Shown: positions 25,526-35,434 of the stretch, one piece after another | Layout: each line of letters starts with the position of its first letter | How positions within the stretch are numbered: the first letter of the stretch is position 1 | Source: Ignavibacteriota bacterium | GTDB taxonomy: Bacteria; Bacteroidota; Ignavibacteria; Ignavibacteriales; Melioribacteraceae | Length of the DNA stretch: 64,000 nt | Direction: 5' to 3' | Assembly: GCA_002698995.1 (NCBI GenBank) | Contig: PAAX01000036.1 | Span: 1 to 64,000, forward strand | Program-made: the position numbers and the translations under genes | Notes under the pieces: generated by a model | Told to the model about the DNA's origin: nothing | Seen by the model: only the letters and a program-made list of their open reading frames with translations | Databases searched by the model: none

Positions 25526-27124
25526 CTATGCTTTTGGTCCGGCATTTTTAATTTCTTCTGTAACTTGAGATTCAAATTCTTTGAAGTTTTCTCTGAACAT
25601 AGAAGCTAATTTCTTTGCCATCTCATCATAATTGTTTTTATCTTCCCAAGTATCTCTTGGATTTAATACTTCAGATGGAACACCATTAACTTCTTTAGGA
25701 ATATTCAAACCAAAGAATGGATCTTCAAAAGTTTCCACATTATCTAATTCTCCATTTAATGCAGCATTAAGCATTGCTCTGGTGTACTGGATTTTCATTC
25801 TTTTGCCAACGCCATAAGGACCGCCGCTCCATCCGGTATTTACCAACCAGCATTTAGCTTTATGGTTTTCGATTCTTTCACCTAATAGATTTGCATAAAC
25901 CGAAGGATGAAGAGCCATAAATGGAGCTCCGAAACATGTACTGAATGTTGCTTTTGGTTCTGTAACTCCTTTTTCTGTTCCGGCAACTTTTGCAGTATAA
26001 CCTGAAAGGAAATGATACATCGCCTGCTCGGAAGTCAATTTTGAAATTGGAGGAAGTACACCAAATGCATCGGCTGTCAACATAACTATGTTTTCCGGGT
26101 GACCCGCTTTTCCTTCTTCTATTATATTCGGGATATGAGTAATTGGATAAGCTGCGCGTGTGTTTTCGGTTAATGAAGCATCATTTAAATCAAGTCTTCT
26201 TGTTTTTTCGTCCATCGCAACATTTTCTAAAACTGTACCAAATTTTCTAGTAGTTTCATAGATATCTGGTTCAGCTTCTTTTGAAAGATTAATTACTTTT
26301 GCGTAACATCCTCCTTCAAAATTAAATACACCTTCATCAGACCAGCCATGTTCATCATCGCCAATTAATTTTCTATTAGGATCAGCCGATAATGTTGTTT
26401 TACCGGTTCCGGAAAGTCCGAAGAATACTGCTACATCATCTTTTTTCCCTACGTTTGCTGAACAGTGCATTGACATTACTTTCTTCAACGGAAGAAGATA
26501 ATTCATAACAGAGAAAATTGATTTCTTAATTTCTCCTGCATAACTGGTTCCACCAATAAGAACAATCTTTGCACCAAAATTAATTATTACAAATACATTA
26601 GAGTTTGTTCCGTCTGTTTCGGGATCAGCATGAAAACCTGGCATTTGAATAACGGTAAATTCTGATTTATGATTTTTTAATTCTTCCGGATCTTCAATCT
26701 GTACAAATAAATTTCTGGCAAACAAACTATGCCATGATGTTTCGGTAATTATTCTTATTGGTAATCTGTAATTTACATCATGACCGGCATACATATCCTG
26801 AACACAAATTTCTTTGTTCTGAATGTAAGCCATCATTTTAGCATAAATCCTATCAAACTTTTCCGGTGAGATTTCGCGGTTTACTTTACCCCACCAAATA
26901 TTTTTTTCGCTGCTTGGTTCTCTAACAATAAATTTGTCGTTAGGACTTCTTCCAGTGTGCTGTCCGGTTCTTACTACTAGCGGACCTAAATGAGATAAAC
27001 TTCCTTCACCTCTTCTTACCGCACCTTCAACTAAAGCTGCGGAACTGCAATTATAATGAACTGCGTGAATGTTTTTAATTCCAATCTCTCTTAGTTCATT
27101 CATTAATTGATTTTCAGTTTTCAT
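25526..27124 (-). CDS. pckA: Phosphoenolpyruvate carboxykinase (ATP)
   Basis: This 532-residue enzyme interconverts oxaloacetate + ATP and PEP + CO2 + ADP. The P-loop [10 protein letters not shown] (236-245), the metal-binding GDDEHGW (255-261) and the N-terminal [14 protein letters not shown] substrate motif are present. The start at 27124 is set by AGGAG five bases upstream; an in-frame extension to 27169 would cross the promoter. It may run in the carboxylating direction in succinate/propionate fermentation, or in gluconeogenesis. The gene is monocistronic. Confidence 0.97.
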   Translation of the reverse strand: MKTENQLMNELREIGIKNIHAVHYNCSSAALVEGAVRRGEGSLSHLGPLVVRTGQHTGRSPNDKFIVREPSSEKNIWWGKVNREISPEKFDRIYAKMMAYIQNKEICVQDMYAGHDVNYRLPIRIITETSWHSLFARNLFVQIEDPEELKNHKSEFTVIQMPGFHADPETDGTNSNVFVIINFGAKIVLIGGTSYAGEIKKSIFSVMNYLLPLKKVMSMHCSANVGKKDDVAVFFGLSGTGKTTLSADPNRKLIGDDEHGWSDEGVFNFEGGCYAKVINLSKEAEPDIYETTRKFGTVLENVAMDEKTRRLDLNDASLTENTRAAYPITHIPNIIEEGKAGHPENIVMLTADAFGVLPPISKLTSEQAMYHFLSGYTAKVAGTEKGVTEPKATFSTCFGAPFMALHPSVYANLLGERIENHKAKCWLVNTGWSGGPYGVGKRMKIQYTRAMLNAALNGELDNVETFEDPFFGLNIPKEVNGVPSEVLNPRDTWEDKNNYDEMAKKLASMFRENFKEFESQVTEEIKNAGPKA

Positions 27125-27166
27125 CAAAACTCCTAAAAATGATTTTTTAGTCTTAAATTCTTTTGA

Positions 27167-27197
27167 CAAAATTATAAAAAAGTGATTTGTAAACCAA
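27167..27197 (-). promoter_or_regulatory. Bacteroidetes-type promoter of pckA
   Basis: On the minus strand TTG (27195-27197) is followed after 20 bases by TAATTTTG (27167-27174). The -7 box lies about 43 bases before the start codon. Confidence 0.6.
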
Positions 27198-27287
27198 CCT
27201 ACATTTTATCCAATATTGAACTATTTACTTTCGAAATCCATTTCACTAATTTCAGATTCAATTCTATCTAAAAAGGGGTGCTGGCCT

Positions 27288-30200
27288 ATGAAAAAACATA
27301 TACTTTTTTTATTTATTCTTTTGTTCCTTTCAATTACAACTCATGCTCAATCTTTCCATACAATTACTATTGATGGGACAAATGATTTTGTTAATTCGTC
27401 AGAAAGGTTTGAGACTACAAGCGGAACTGAGTTGTATGCCTATGTGACCTGGGATGATGATTATTTTTACTTTGGTTTATCTGGTAACTCTGTAGCGGGT
27501 TTAGTTACTGATGCAAATAGAGTTTTTCATTTATATTTTGATACTGATCCAGTTAGTAATCCTACAGAAGGTTTTGGTACTACAACTGGAGAATCTTCCT
27601 CTTTTGTAACTCCTATTTTACCATTTTCTGCAAATTATCATTATACTTTTTACACATCTGGAAATACTGAAGTGAAAAAATTTCATGATCAAAGTTTAGG
27701 ATGGTTAACTGCAACAGATGAAACAAGCAATTGGAAAAATTTTGACACCGGATTTTGGGAGGTTAAAATTTCTAAAACTGCATTTGGAAATTCTAACCAA
27801 ATTAGATTCATTGCCTATGTTGAAGAAAATTGGTCTGGAGGATCGATTTGCGGTGGACTTCCCTCAAATCTTTTTACAAACACTAATTCGCAAGGAACGA
27901 TAACCTTTAATAATAACTTCAAAACTTTTTACTTACTAGATCAATTCAATCCTAATGCTAGTTTCAGTCAGAATAATTTTTCTTGGTTAATTAGACTTTC
28001 AGCAGCTACTTCTGCTTTAAGTGATACTAATATTTTTGCCGGTATGTCTGTAAATGCAACAGACGGATTTGACAATGGAATAGATATTGCAAAACCTCCG
28101 GCTCCTTCAAGTAATTTTATTGATGTTTATTTTGATCAACCCGGTTGGACTACCTCCAATCTTGGTTCTAGTTACAGTAGAAATATTAAGAAATTAGTTT
28201 CTTTAGATAGTTCAACAACTTATTGGGATTTCAAGGTCAATACTGATCAATCGAACTCAACTGTTACTTTATCAGCCAAAGATTATGAATTTGTTCCTTC
28301 TAATTATGAGATTTATTTATATGATAATTCAATTGATTCTTCTCATAATTTTAGAAGTTCTCCTTCATATCAATATAATTCCGGTACAAGTTCTGTAAGA
28401 CAGTTTCGTTTAACAGTTGGATTAATAAGCACTCCACCTGTAATCTTAGTTAGTGATGATACATTAGATTTCGGATCGATACTTTTAGGAAGCGATTCAT
28501 CAAAAAGTATAACTATAGAAAATATTGGAATAGATACTCTTGAAATTAGCAGTATTACTACAACAAACGAAAGTTTTTCAATTGTTGGAAGCACAAGTTT
28601 GTCAATTCCAAACAACGGAAGTGCCCAGATAGAAATTAACTTTTCACCAAGCTCTGCAGTTACTTATTCCGATTCATTAATTATTGCCAGCAATGATTCT
28701 GACACTCCAAATTATATAGTATTATTAAACGGAACCGGAGTTGCACCAACTCCAAATATTTCCAGCAATGTTAATTCACTTAATTTCGGCTTTGTTAAAG
28801 TTGATTACGATTCTACATTATCTTATAAGATTTATAATACCGGTACAAGATCATTAAGCATTATTAACATTACTACAGCAACCGATTTCTTTTCTGTAAA
28901 CGGTACAACTTCATTTAATATTGCTGTAAGTGATTCGGCAAGCAGAACCTTAACTTTTAGTCCCGATGAAGTTACATCTTACACTGATACTTTATTTATT
29001 ACAAGTGACGATCCGGATACTCCGGAATTAGCAATTTTATTAAGCGGAAGTGGAACTACTTCAAGTCATGTTAAAGCTTTAAATGCCGGATGGAATTTAA
29101 TTTCATTTCCGGTTGAGCCTGAAAACAGTTTTGCCGGTTCAGTAATTGGTGATGATATTTCCAACTATTTATTCTACAATTACTCAAGCAGCGGTGGTTA
29201 TTTTGCCGAAGATTCTATTCTAGTAGGTAAAGGATACTGGCTTGGAATTCAATCAGCCGATACAATTGATATTGAAGGAACACCTCTTGTTGATTCAATT
29301 TCGATTCCATTAAGTGAAGGATGGAATATTATTTCTTCTCCTTATGTTAGAGCTTATCCGTCTTCTAAGATATATTTCAAGAAGGATTCTCAAATTTATT
29401 CTGCATCAGAAGCAGTTAGTTCTAATTGGATTTATGATGAGTTTTTTGCGTATAATAATGATTCCTCAAATTATTCTGTAGAAAGTACATTGAGTCAATG
29501 GAATGGATACTGGGCATTAAGTAGTGAACCTGGTTTATCTGCTCTCTTTTATCCCGATTCTACAACTGGTGATCCTTTAAGAAAAAATGAAAAGGAAAAT
29601 CTTAGAATAGATATAAATAATTGGTATGTAGATATTTCTGCAGAGTTTAATGATACAAGAGATAACTTGTTAAGATTCGGAACAAATATTAATGCGACTG
29701 ATAATATAGAACTGAAGTATGATATTCCTAAACCACCCGTTTCACCAAGTTCTAATTCGGTTTATACTTATTTTAGGAATAACGCATTCAGCAGTTCAAT
29801 AAACAGCTTTGCTTATGATATACGAGCTCCTTATGATGATAATTCAACAGGTAAAAGCTGGAAGTTTTATGTAAGAACAAAAGGAAGCGGACAAGTTACT
29901 TTATCATGGAAGAATATTCTTGAAACCATTCCTCAAGAAATATTAACAGAGTATTCATTTATATTAACCGGATTCGGAATTCCGAGTAGTCTTGATATAG
30001 AAGCTTCAAATCAATTCTCATTTAATTCTGCCGATGGTGAGAATTATGAATTTACAATCAATTCTGTTGTAACATCATTAGAAGATGAGGTTATTCCTTA
30101 TAAGTTCACTTTGGATCAGAACTATCCTAATCCATTTAATCCGATAACTACCATTTCGTATGAAGTTCCCGAAGATGGATTTGTTTCATTGCTGGTTTAT

Positions 30201-30362
30201 GATTTGCTAGGGAACGAGATCCAAGAGTTAGTCTCAGAAAATCAAAAAGCCGGAAGATATAATATTCAGTTTAATGGTTCTCAATTATCAACCGGAGTTT
30301 ATTTTTACAAGCTTTTAATTAATGATAAAAAAGCTGTTAAGAAAATGATACTTCTCAAGTAA
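27288..30362 (+). CDS. Large secreted T9SS-sorted protein with ASH-type repeats
   Basis: This 1024-residue protein has a signal peptide (about 1-20, ending HAQ). The N-terminal part (25-200) resembles a secreted beta-sandwich of the CBM9/DOMON kind (TIDGTNDFVNSSERF). Two ASH/HYDIN-like immunoglobulin repeats follow at about 385-595 (DTLDFGSILLGSDSSKSITI and NSLNFGFVKVDYDSTLSYKI). Next is a region with AGWNLISFPV-type repeats. The last 85 residues are a type IX sorting domain with NYPNPFNPITT. It is a cell-surface or extracellular protein; no catalytic motif is seen. The start at 27288 gives a clean signal peptide; AAGGGG lies upstream. Confidence 0.82.
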   Translation: MKKHILFLFILLFLSITTHAQSFHTITIDGTNDFVNSSERFETTSGTELYAYVTWDDDYFYFGLSGNSVAGLVTDANRVFHLYFDTDPVSNPTEGFGTTTGESSSFVTPILPFSANYHYTFYTSGNTEVKKFHDQSLGWLTATDETSNWKNFDTGFWEVKISKTAFGNSNQIRFIAYVEENWSGGSICGGLPSNLFTNTNSQGTITFNNNFKTFYLLDQFNPNASFSQNNFSWLIRLSAATSALSDTNIFAGMSVNATDGFDNGIDIAKPPAPSSNFIDVYFDQPGWTTSNLGSSYSRNIKKLVSLDSSTTYWDFKVNTDQSNSTVTLSAKDYEFVPSNYEIYLYDNSIDSSHNFRSSPSYQYNSGTSSVRQFRLTVGLISTPPVILVSDDTLDFGSILLGSDSSKSITIENIGIDTLEISSITTTNESFSIVGSTSLSIPNNGSAQIEINFSPSSAVTYSDSLIIASNDSDTPNYIVLLNGTGVAPTPNISSNVNSLNFGFVKVDYDSTLSYKIYNTGTRSLSIINITTATDFFSVNGTTSFNIAVSDSASRTLTFSPDEVTSYTDTLFITSDDPDTPELAILLSGSGTTSSHVKALNAGWNLISFPVEPENSFAGSVIGDDISNYLFYNYSSSGGYFAEDSILVGKGYWLGIQSADTIDIEGTPLVDSISIPLSEGWNIISSPYVRAYPSSKIYFKKDSQIYSASEAVSSNWIYDEFFAYNNDSSNYSVESTLSQWNGYWALSSEPGLSALFYPDSTTGDPLRKNEKENLRIDINNWYVDISAEFNDTRDNLLRFGTNINATDNIELKYDIPKPPVSPSSNSVYTYFRNNAFSSSINSFAYDIRAPYDDNSTGKSWKFYVRTKGSGQVTLSWKNILETIPQEILTEYSFILTGFGIPSSLDIEASNQFSFNSADGENYEFTINSVVTSLEDEVIPYKFTLDQNYPNPFNPITTISYEVPEDGFVSLLVYDLLGNEIQELVSENQKAGRYNIQFNGSQLSTGVYFYKLLINDKKAVKKMILLK

Positions 30363-30389
30363 TTTTCAAAAATTAAAAATCTTTTACTG

Positions 30390-30415
30390 CCGGGTTCCAA
30401 AATAAGGGAACCCGG
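30390..30415 (+). terminator. Terminator-like hairpin after the T9SS protein gene
   Basis: CCGGGTTCC pairs with GGAACCCGG around an eight-base AT-rich loop, 27 bases past the stop codon. Only a weak AT-rich tail follows. Confidence 0.7.
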
Positions 30416-30895
30416 AATTTATAACTTCCCTTCCAATTGCTTTTTCTATTCATAATCAAAAATTTATCATGAAAGGTACTTCCGAAGTATAAAGGGGTAC
30501 TTCAGAACTCCGAATATTGAGCTCAGTGCCTCAAAGATTAGCATATTTGCTCAAATGATTTAGCTCTGAGGTTCAAGATTGAAGTAAAAACACTCGATCT
30601 TCCGGCTCAAAGCCTCGCGCTCGAACCTTTTTACTCAAATTTTTTCAGCTCAGAGCCTCGTGCTTGAAGATAAAAGGTTCAACGTTCTCTCTCAGAGCTT
30701 CTAGCTTGAACCTTTTTGGTCAAATGATTGAGCTTTTAGGTTCAAGTTTGGAGCTCAGAACTGGGATGATGGGACTTTTCGCATATAATTCGTACAAAAA
30801 GAGTGGCTCAGAATTATTTCTTAACTCAAGATTGTCAAAAATTATTATTCAAATTGGTTATATTGGAATGGAAAGAAATAGAAGGAATTAGTTAG
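30416..30895. other. Non-coding region carrying a degenerate tandem array
   Basis: No gene is supported. It begins with two imperfect copies of GGTACTTCnGAA at about 30475-30510 and then holds the 42-bp array annotated at 30520-30765. The last 130 bases before the restriction gene hold no clear promoter. A 75-codon open frame at 30664-30891 is a translation of repeat sequence. Confidence 0.5.
30520..30765. repeat. Six degenerate tandem units of about 42 bp
   Basis: Units begin at about 30520, 30562, 30604, 30647, 30691 and 30731, spaced 40-44 bases. The shared start is close to AGCTCAGAGCCTC, often followed by GCTTGAACCTTTTT and TCAAATGATT. Some units carry GGTTCAAG, the complement of CTTGAACC, so the array also has internal inverted symmetry. 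It separates the T9SS gene from the restriction-modification pair. Confidence 0.65.
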
Positions 30896-31774
30896 ATGGC
30901 AGAATTGTGGACAAAAGATAAAGAAATTGACTTTTTTTTAAGTTCAAGAAAATTTGCCACACCAGAACAATTATTTTATGTTTCAGATGATAAAAAATAT
31001 TTTGCGTATTGGCCTAAAAGCTATAAAGGGAGTAAGACTACCCTACAAAGTAGAAATTCATTAATTGGAAATTTTACAGAAAAGTTTTCAGTTGATTTAC
31101 TACAAAATTTTGCAAAAAAACATAATTGGTTTGCTGTTCAAGGTGTAGTTTGTGATGAAATTGGACTAAGTAAACAATCAAGTGCTGATGTTGCTATTTG
31201 TAAAACAAACAATCAAATTCAAAAGCCTGAAAATATCTTAATGCTTTTCGAAGTAAAAATGTCAATTGTATGGAATTGGGAACTGATAAAACATAATGAT
31301 ATCGAAAAATTAATTTGTCTTGGAGATTATACAACACATAAAGGTAATCCTGGCTTATTGCGTTCAGATTCTATGTTAAAAGCTATTGGTAAGAGTATAA
31401 ACATAAGAGTTTCAGATTATGTAGCTTCAAGAATACCAATAGTAATCTTAGGTAATACTCCTATAACCCAATCTTACTATAAGAAAGTTGACTTTTTATT
31501 TAGTGCAGGTATCATCCAAGGATTTTGGTCTGTAAATGCTAACCCTCTTGATAATAATGGTCAAAATATCAAAGAAACAGAAAAAAAAGGTTTTATAAGA
31601 ATAGATAATTATTCTGAACTAGATAAACACTTAGAGAATTTAATTACAGAACCAAAAGAATTTTTCTCTAGCATGAAGTCCAAAAAAGATCTTGGTAAAA
31701 TAATTGAAGTTGCTAACCAAGAAACTGAAATTGAAATGAAAGCACAAAAGTTTTTAAAATTGATAAGAGATTAG
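30896..31774 (+). CDS. Probable type II restriction endonuclease
   Basis: This 292-residue protein shows a PD-(D/E)xK-type site: Asp98 in SSADVAICK and Glu119-x-Lys121 in LMLFEVKMS, after an N-terminal helix with Glu63. I cannot name a restriction family or recognition site. Its role is inferred from this motif and from the methyltransferase that begins two bases after its stop. AAGGA lies about ten bases before the start. The gene follows a repeat array and sits between unrelated housekeeping genes, which suits acquisition by transfer. Confidence 0.75.
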   Translation: MAELWTKDKEIDFFLSSRKFATPEQLFYVSDDKKYFAYWPKSYKGSKTTLQSRNSLIGNFTEKFSVDLLQNFAKKHNWFAVQGVVCDEIGLSKQSSADVAICKTNNQIQKPENILMLFEVKMSIVWNWELIKHNDIEKLICLGDYTTHKGNPGLLRSDSMLKAIGKSINIRVSDYVASRIPIVILGNTPITQSYYKKVDFLFSAGIIQGFWSVNANPLDNNGQNIKETEKKGFIRIDNYSELDKHLENLITEPKEFFSSMKSKKDLGKIIEVANQETEIEMKAQKFLKLIRD

Positions 31775-31776
31775 AT

Positions 31777-32691
31777 ATGGATGTAAATATAAATAGGAAG
31801 AATGGCACTAAAACAAGTTCATTTGGAACAAATGGTAGAATCAACCATGATTCCTCACAATTTTATAATAGCAGATTGTATGAAGGAATAGTAACAAAAG
31901 AAAAAGTTGATTACGTAGAAAATATAATCCCTTCTAACATAATAAATTCTATTTTCTGTAAATCTAGTGAGAAAATGGAAGAGTTACCTGATAATAGTGT
32001 ACATCTCATGATAACTTCACCTCCTTATAATGTTACAAAAGAGTATGATGATAATTTAAATCTTTTTGAATATTTGGAATTATTGAATAGAGTATGGAAA
32101 GAAACTTATCGCGTTTTAGTCCCCGGTGGTAGAGCTTGTATTAATATTGCGAATCTTGGTAGAAAACCTTATTTACCCCTTCATTCATATATAATTGAAG
32201 GAATGCAGTCATTAGGTTTTTTGATGAGGGGCGAATTAATTTGGAACAAAGCTTCAAGTGCAAGTCCATCTACAGCATGGGGTAGTTGGCTCTCAGCAGC
32301 TAATCCAGTTTTACGTGATATTCATGAATATATATTAGTGTTTTCCAAAGATTCATTTTCTCTACCAAGAAAGGGAAAACAATCAACAATAAGAAAAGAA
32401 GATTTTTTGGAATGGACTAAAAGTATTTGGACTTTTTCCGCTATTTCAGCAAAAAAGGTTGGACACCCCGCACCATTTCCAGAGGAATTGCCACATAGAT
32501 TAATAAATTTGTATTCATTTAAAGATGATATAGTTCTTGATCCATTTCTTGGAAGTGGAACAACATGTGTATCGTCATTAAAAAATAATAGAAATTATAT
32601 AGGTTACGACATTAATGAAGATTATATAAACCTAGCCAACAGCAAATTGAATGAAATAAAAAATCAAATAAGCTTATTTCAGGATGAATGA
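31777..32691 (+). CDS. Beta-class DNA methyltransferase (type II RM)
   Basis: This 304-residue enzyme has the motif IV TSPPYN at 80-85 before motif I DPFLGSGTT at 255-263, the order of beta-class amino-methyltransferases. The TSPPY form is common in N4-cytosine enzymes, but N6-adenine cannot be excluded. The target-recognition region would lie between, at about 140-230. It protects host DNA from the linked endonuclease. Its end converges with waaA with 11 bases between the two stop codons. Confidence 0.9.
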   Translation: MDVNINRKNGTKTSSFGTNGRINHDSSQFYNSRLYEGIVTKEKVDYVENIIPSNIINSIFCKSSEKMEELPDNSVHLMITSPPYNVTKEYDDNLNLFEYLELLNRVWKETYRVLVPGGRACINIANLGRKPYLPLHSYIIEGMQSLGFLMRGELIWNKASSASPSTAWGSWLSAANPVLRDIHEYILVFSKDSFSLPRKGKQSTIRKEDFLEWTKSIWTFSAISAKKVGHPAPFPEELPHRLINLYSFKDDIVLDPFLGSGTTCVSSLKNNRNYIGYDINEDYINLANSKLNEIKNQISLFQDE

Positions 32692-32702
32692 TAATTATTC
32701 AT

Positions 32703-33980
32703 CTACAAAAATTTTTCAAGTTCTTTAATTATTTTTTCTGTAGCGCCTATATTAGAATTAACATACTCTTTAGAAATATTACCCATTTTCAATCTTTGTT
32801 CATCATTTGAAAACAGTGTTCTTAAAACCCGGTAAGCTTCTTTTTTATTTTTTATAACTTTGCCCCCGCCAAGTTCTACAAGTTTTTTTGCTTCTTGACT
32901 GTTCTCTATTTTAGGTCCGAATAAAACCGGAATGCCATAAACCGCAGGTTCAAGTACATTATGAATTCCCTGCTTAAAACTTCCCCCAACATAAGCGGCA
33001 TCAGCATAATAATAAAGCGTTAAAAGAATGCCTATTGAATCAATGATAATAATTCTCTCATCTGCATAATTATTTAAGAAAGAGAATCGAATTGATTTAG
33101 CCTTACCATAAAGTTCGTTTTCAATCTTTTCTAAATGAACAACCGTCGGTTCGTGCGGAACAATAATTAGAATTACATTTTCGTCATTTTCCATCAATTT
33201 AAGAAATGCCGGAAGCACAACATCTTCATCTGCTTCCCATGATGATCCCATAACAAAAACTTTTTTTTCACCAAAAAAATTATCTTTAAATAACTTTCTT
33301 TCTTTTGCCTGAATACTTTTTTGATAAACTCTATCGAATCTCGTATCCCCAACAGCCAAAAGCTGATCGCTGTTAATTTCAAAATCCTTAAAGCTGCTTA
33401 AGTCATTTTCGGATACGGTAAGAATTTTAGTAATGCTTGAGTACATTTTTTTATGAAACCCTTTAATGCCGGGCAGTTTTCTCTTTGAAGAATCGCGCAT
33501 TGTTGCATCAACAATAAATGTCGGGATTTTCAATTTGCTCAATCTCCATACGAAGTTCGGCCAAATATCATAACGCATAAAAACAGCAAGTGTGGGTTTT
33601 ACTAATCTTAAAAATCTTATTGCATAATTCGGTGTATCAAAAGGAATGTATGAAACAATATCCGCATGAGGATATTTTAATGAATTTCTATAACCGGAAG
33701 GAGAAAAAAAAGTAACGATAATCATTACATCTTTTCGTTTTCTAATTTCTTGTATAATCGGTTTTGCCTGTTCAAACTCACCCATTGATGATGAGTGGAA
33801 CCAAATCATTTTCTTTTTTCTATTAATACCGGCTAGATTAATAATAAGATTTTCAAATAATTTTTTGCGGTCTCTAATTCCCTCTTTAATTTTTTTATTG
33901 AATAAACCCAATAACATAAGAAGGAGATAAAAGAGTGGAAGTACAACAAAATTGTATATAAAAAACCAGATCTTAGTCAT
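32703..33980 (-). CDS. waaA: 3-deoxy-D-manno-octulosonic acid (Kdo) transferase
   Basis: This 425-residue GT30 glycosyltransferase adds Kdo to lipid A precursor at the inner membrane. An N-terminal membrane anchor (about 5-27) is followed by the WFHSSSMGEFEQAKPII motif with likely catalytic Glu68, and a C-terminal GT-B half with GSFKQGIHNVLEPAVYGIPVLFGP that binds CMP-Kdo. Its start overlaps the end of the GT9 gene by eight bases, so both are in an LPS-core operon. The number of Kdo residues added cannot be predicted. Confidence 0.94.
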   Translation of the reverse strand: MTKIWFFIYNFVVLPLFYLLLMLLGLFNKKIKEGIRDRKKLFENLIINLAGINRKKKMIWFHSSSMGEFEQAKPIIQEIRKRKDVMIIVTFFSPSGYRNSLKYPHADIVSYIPFDTPNYAIRFLRLVKPTLAVFMRYDIWPNFVWRLSKLKIPTFIVDATMRDSSKRKLPGIKGFHKKMYSSITKILTVSENDLSSFKDFEINSDQLLAVGDTRFDRVYQKSIQAKERKLFKDNFFGEKKVFVMGSSWEADEDVVLPAFLKLMENDENVILIIVPHEPTVVHLEKIENELYGKAKSIRFSFLNNYADERIIIIDSIGILLTLYYYADAAYVGGSFKQGIHNVLEPAVYGIPVLFGPKIENSQEAKKLVELGGGKVIKNKKEAYRVLRTLFSNDEQRLKMGNISKEYVNSNIGATEKIIKELEKFL

Positions 33981-34956
33981 TCAGCATCTCGTCAATTTTA
34001 GTCATCACAAACTCAGGCTTAATTTCTCTCATACATTTAAAATGTTTTTTTGGACAAGCAGATTTACCAATGTGACTGCATGGTCTGCAAGTTAATGAAT
34101 TATTTTCCAAAACTAAATTCTTCGATTTATAAGGAGTAAAACCAAATTCTTTAACTGTTGACCCGAAAATTGCAATTAACGGTGTCTGAACTGCTCCGGC
34201 TAAATGCATCAGACCGGAATCATTACAAACCACCAAACTGCATTCTGCTAATCTTTCTGCCGTTGCTAATAGATCAATATCGGTTGTACAATTAGACAGT
34301 GATTTATTATTAAGAAGCAATTCAGTTTTATCTTTATCAGCCGCACTTCCTATTACTGCAACTTGATATCCTTTATTTATAAGTAAATCGGCTAGTTTTA
34401 TATAATACTCAATGGGCCACATTTTTGTGAAATGTTTGGAACCGGGGCATAATCCAATTAATGATTTCTCAGATTTATTTGTAATTCTTGTTAAATCTGA
34501 ACCATAAATCTCAAGTCCATCGTTATCAAGAGAGAAGTTTTCAATTTCAGAAATATATCTCACCGGAATTTGAGGAAGATCTTTCATCAGATTAATTTTT
34601 GTTTTTACCAGAAGAAATTTTTTGAAAGAAGATTTCTTGAATCGATAAATCTTTCCATCATAATTCTTAATAATTTCTTTTGATCTTCTATTATTTTGAA
34701 GATCAATTACTGAATCATATTTGGTAATATTGAATAAATTAGAATCGGAAAGTGTTCTTGATTTTTTATCATATTTAAAAAGTGTGTTTATATTCGGATT
34801 AAATTTATAAACATCCGAAAACTCATTCTGAACAATAAAATCAATACTGCAATTAGGATTTACTTTTTTAATTGATCTAACAATTGGAGTAGTTAAAAGA
34901 ACATCACCAAGCGAACTTAATCTAATGATTAGAATATTTTTAGCGCTAGAAATCAA
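33973..34956 (-). CDS. GT9 family glycosyltransferase (heptosyltransferase-like)
   Basis: This 327-residue GT-B enzyme begins with the ILIIRLSSLGDVLLTTP motif of ADP-heptose:LPS heptosyltransferases and contains GLCPGSKHFTKMWP and CNDSGLMHLAGAVQTPLIAI. A cysteine group near the C terminus (LTCRPC...CPKKHFKC) is a common feature of the family. The start codon is TTG at 34956, seven bases after AGGGA. It precedes waaA with an eight-base overlap. The exact sugar and acceptor are inferred. Confidence 0.9.
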   Translation of the reverse strand: MISSAKNILIIRLSSLGDVLLTTPIVRSIKKVNPNCSIDFIVQNEFSDVYKFNPNINTLFKYDKKSRTLSDSNLFNITKYDSVIDLQNNRRSKEIIKNYDGKIYRFKKSSFKKFLLVKTKINLMKDLPQIPVRYISEIENFSLDNDGLEIYGSDLTRITNKSEKSLIGLCPGSKHFTKMWPIEYYIKLADLLINKGYQVAVIGSAADKDKTELLLNNKSLSNCTTDIDLLATAERLAECSLVVCNDSGLMHLAGAVQTPLIAIFGSTVKEFGFTPYKSKNLVLENNSLTCRPCSHIGKSACPKKHFKCMREIKPEFVMTKIDEMLND

Positions 34957-35071
34957 ATAAAATCCCTAAATTGAGACAATAAAAATAGTTATAAGCACTT
35001 AATCATCCAATTTTAATTGTACTTAAATGCTGACTTAATTATCTTTCGAAAAAATAAAATGAGAGAATAGA

Positions 35072-35335
35072 ATGAGTACTTTACCTCCTCCGGCGACAAA
35101 AAATTTTCCGGAAGATTCTTTAGAAAAAAAAGTTTACAATATTGCAGAAAGTTTAGCAGAATACTTGCCAATTATGAATGACCGCAACAGACTTGGATAT
35201 AATCTTTATAAGTTTATGATTGGTGAAGGAGATGAACCGGCGGTAATTGTTAGAACAAATAAGTTTACTATTGAAGGTATTACAAAAGAAGAATTAACTG
35301 CAAAAATAAAATCTGCTTTAGAAAAATTACAATAA
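35072..35335 (+). CDS. Small conserved-looking hypothetical protein
   Basis: I do not recognise this 87-residue soluble protein. It has a Pro-rich start (MSTLPPPATKNFPE), a helical centre (KKVYNIAESLAEYLPIMND), a beta hairpin (PAVIVRTNKFTIEGI) and a C-terminal helix. GAGAGAA lies upstream. It stands alone between the divergent LPS genes and nfo. No cysteine, signal peptide or membrane segment is present. A coding role is supported by the start context and amphipathic pattern only. Confidence 0.65.
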   Translation: MSTLPPPATKNFPEDSLEKKVYNIAESLAEYLPIMNDRNRLGYNLYKFMIGEGDEPAVIVRTNKFTIEGITKEELTAKIKSALEKLQ

Positions 35336-35434
35336 TTCATCTCTATTAAATGGGGATAACTTAAGTTCTTTTGTTTAAGAAGAACGTAAATTATTCCCGA
35401 CTTAATCTTTTAGCTTAATCTAAGAAAGGGAATT

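Noticed and set aside
30664-30891. 75-codon open frame before the restriction gene.
   Set aside because: Its first half is repeat-array sequence, and composition and start context are not coding-like.
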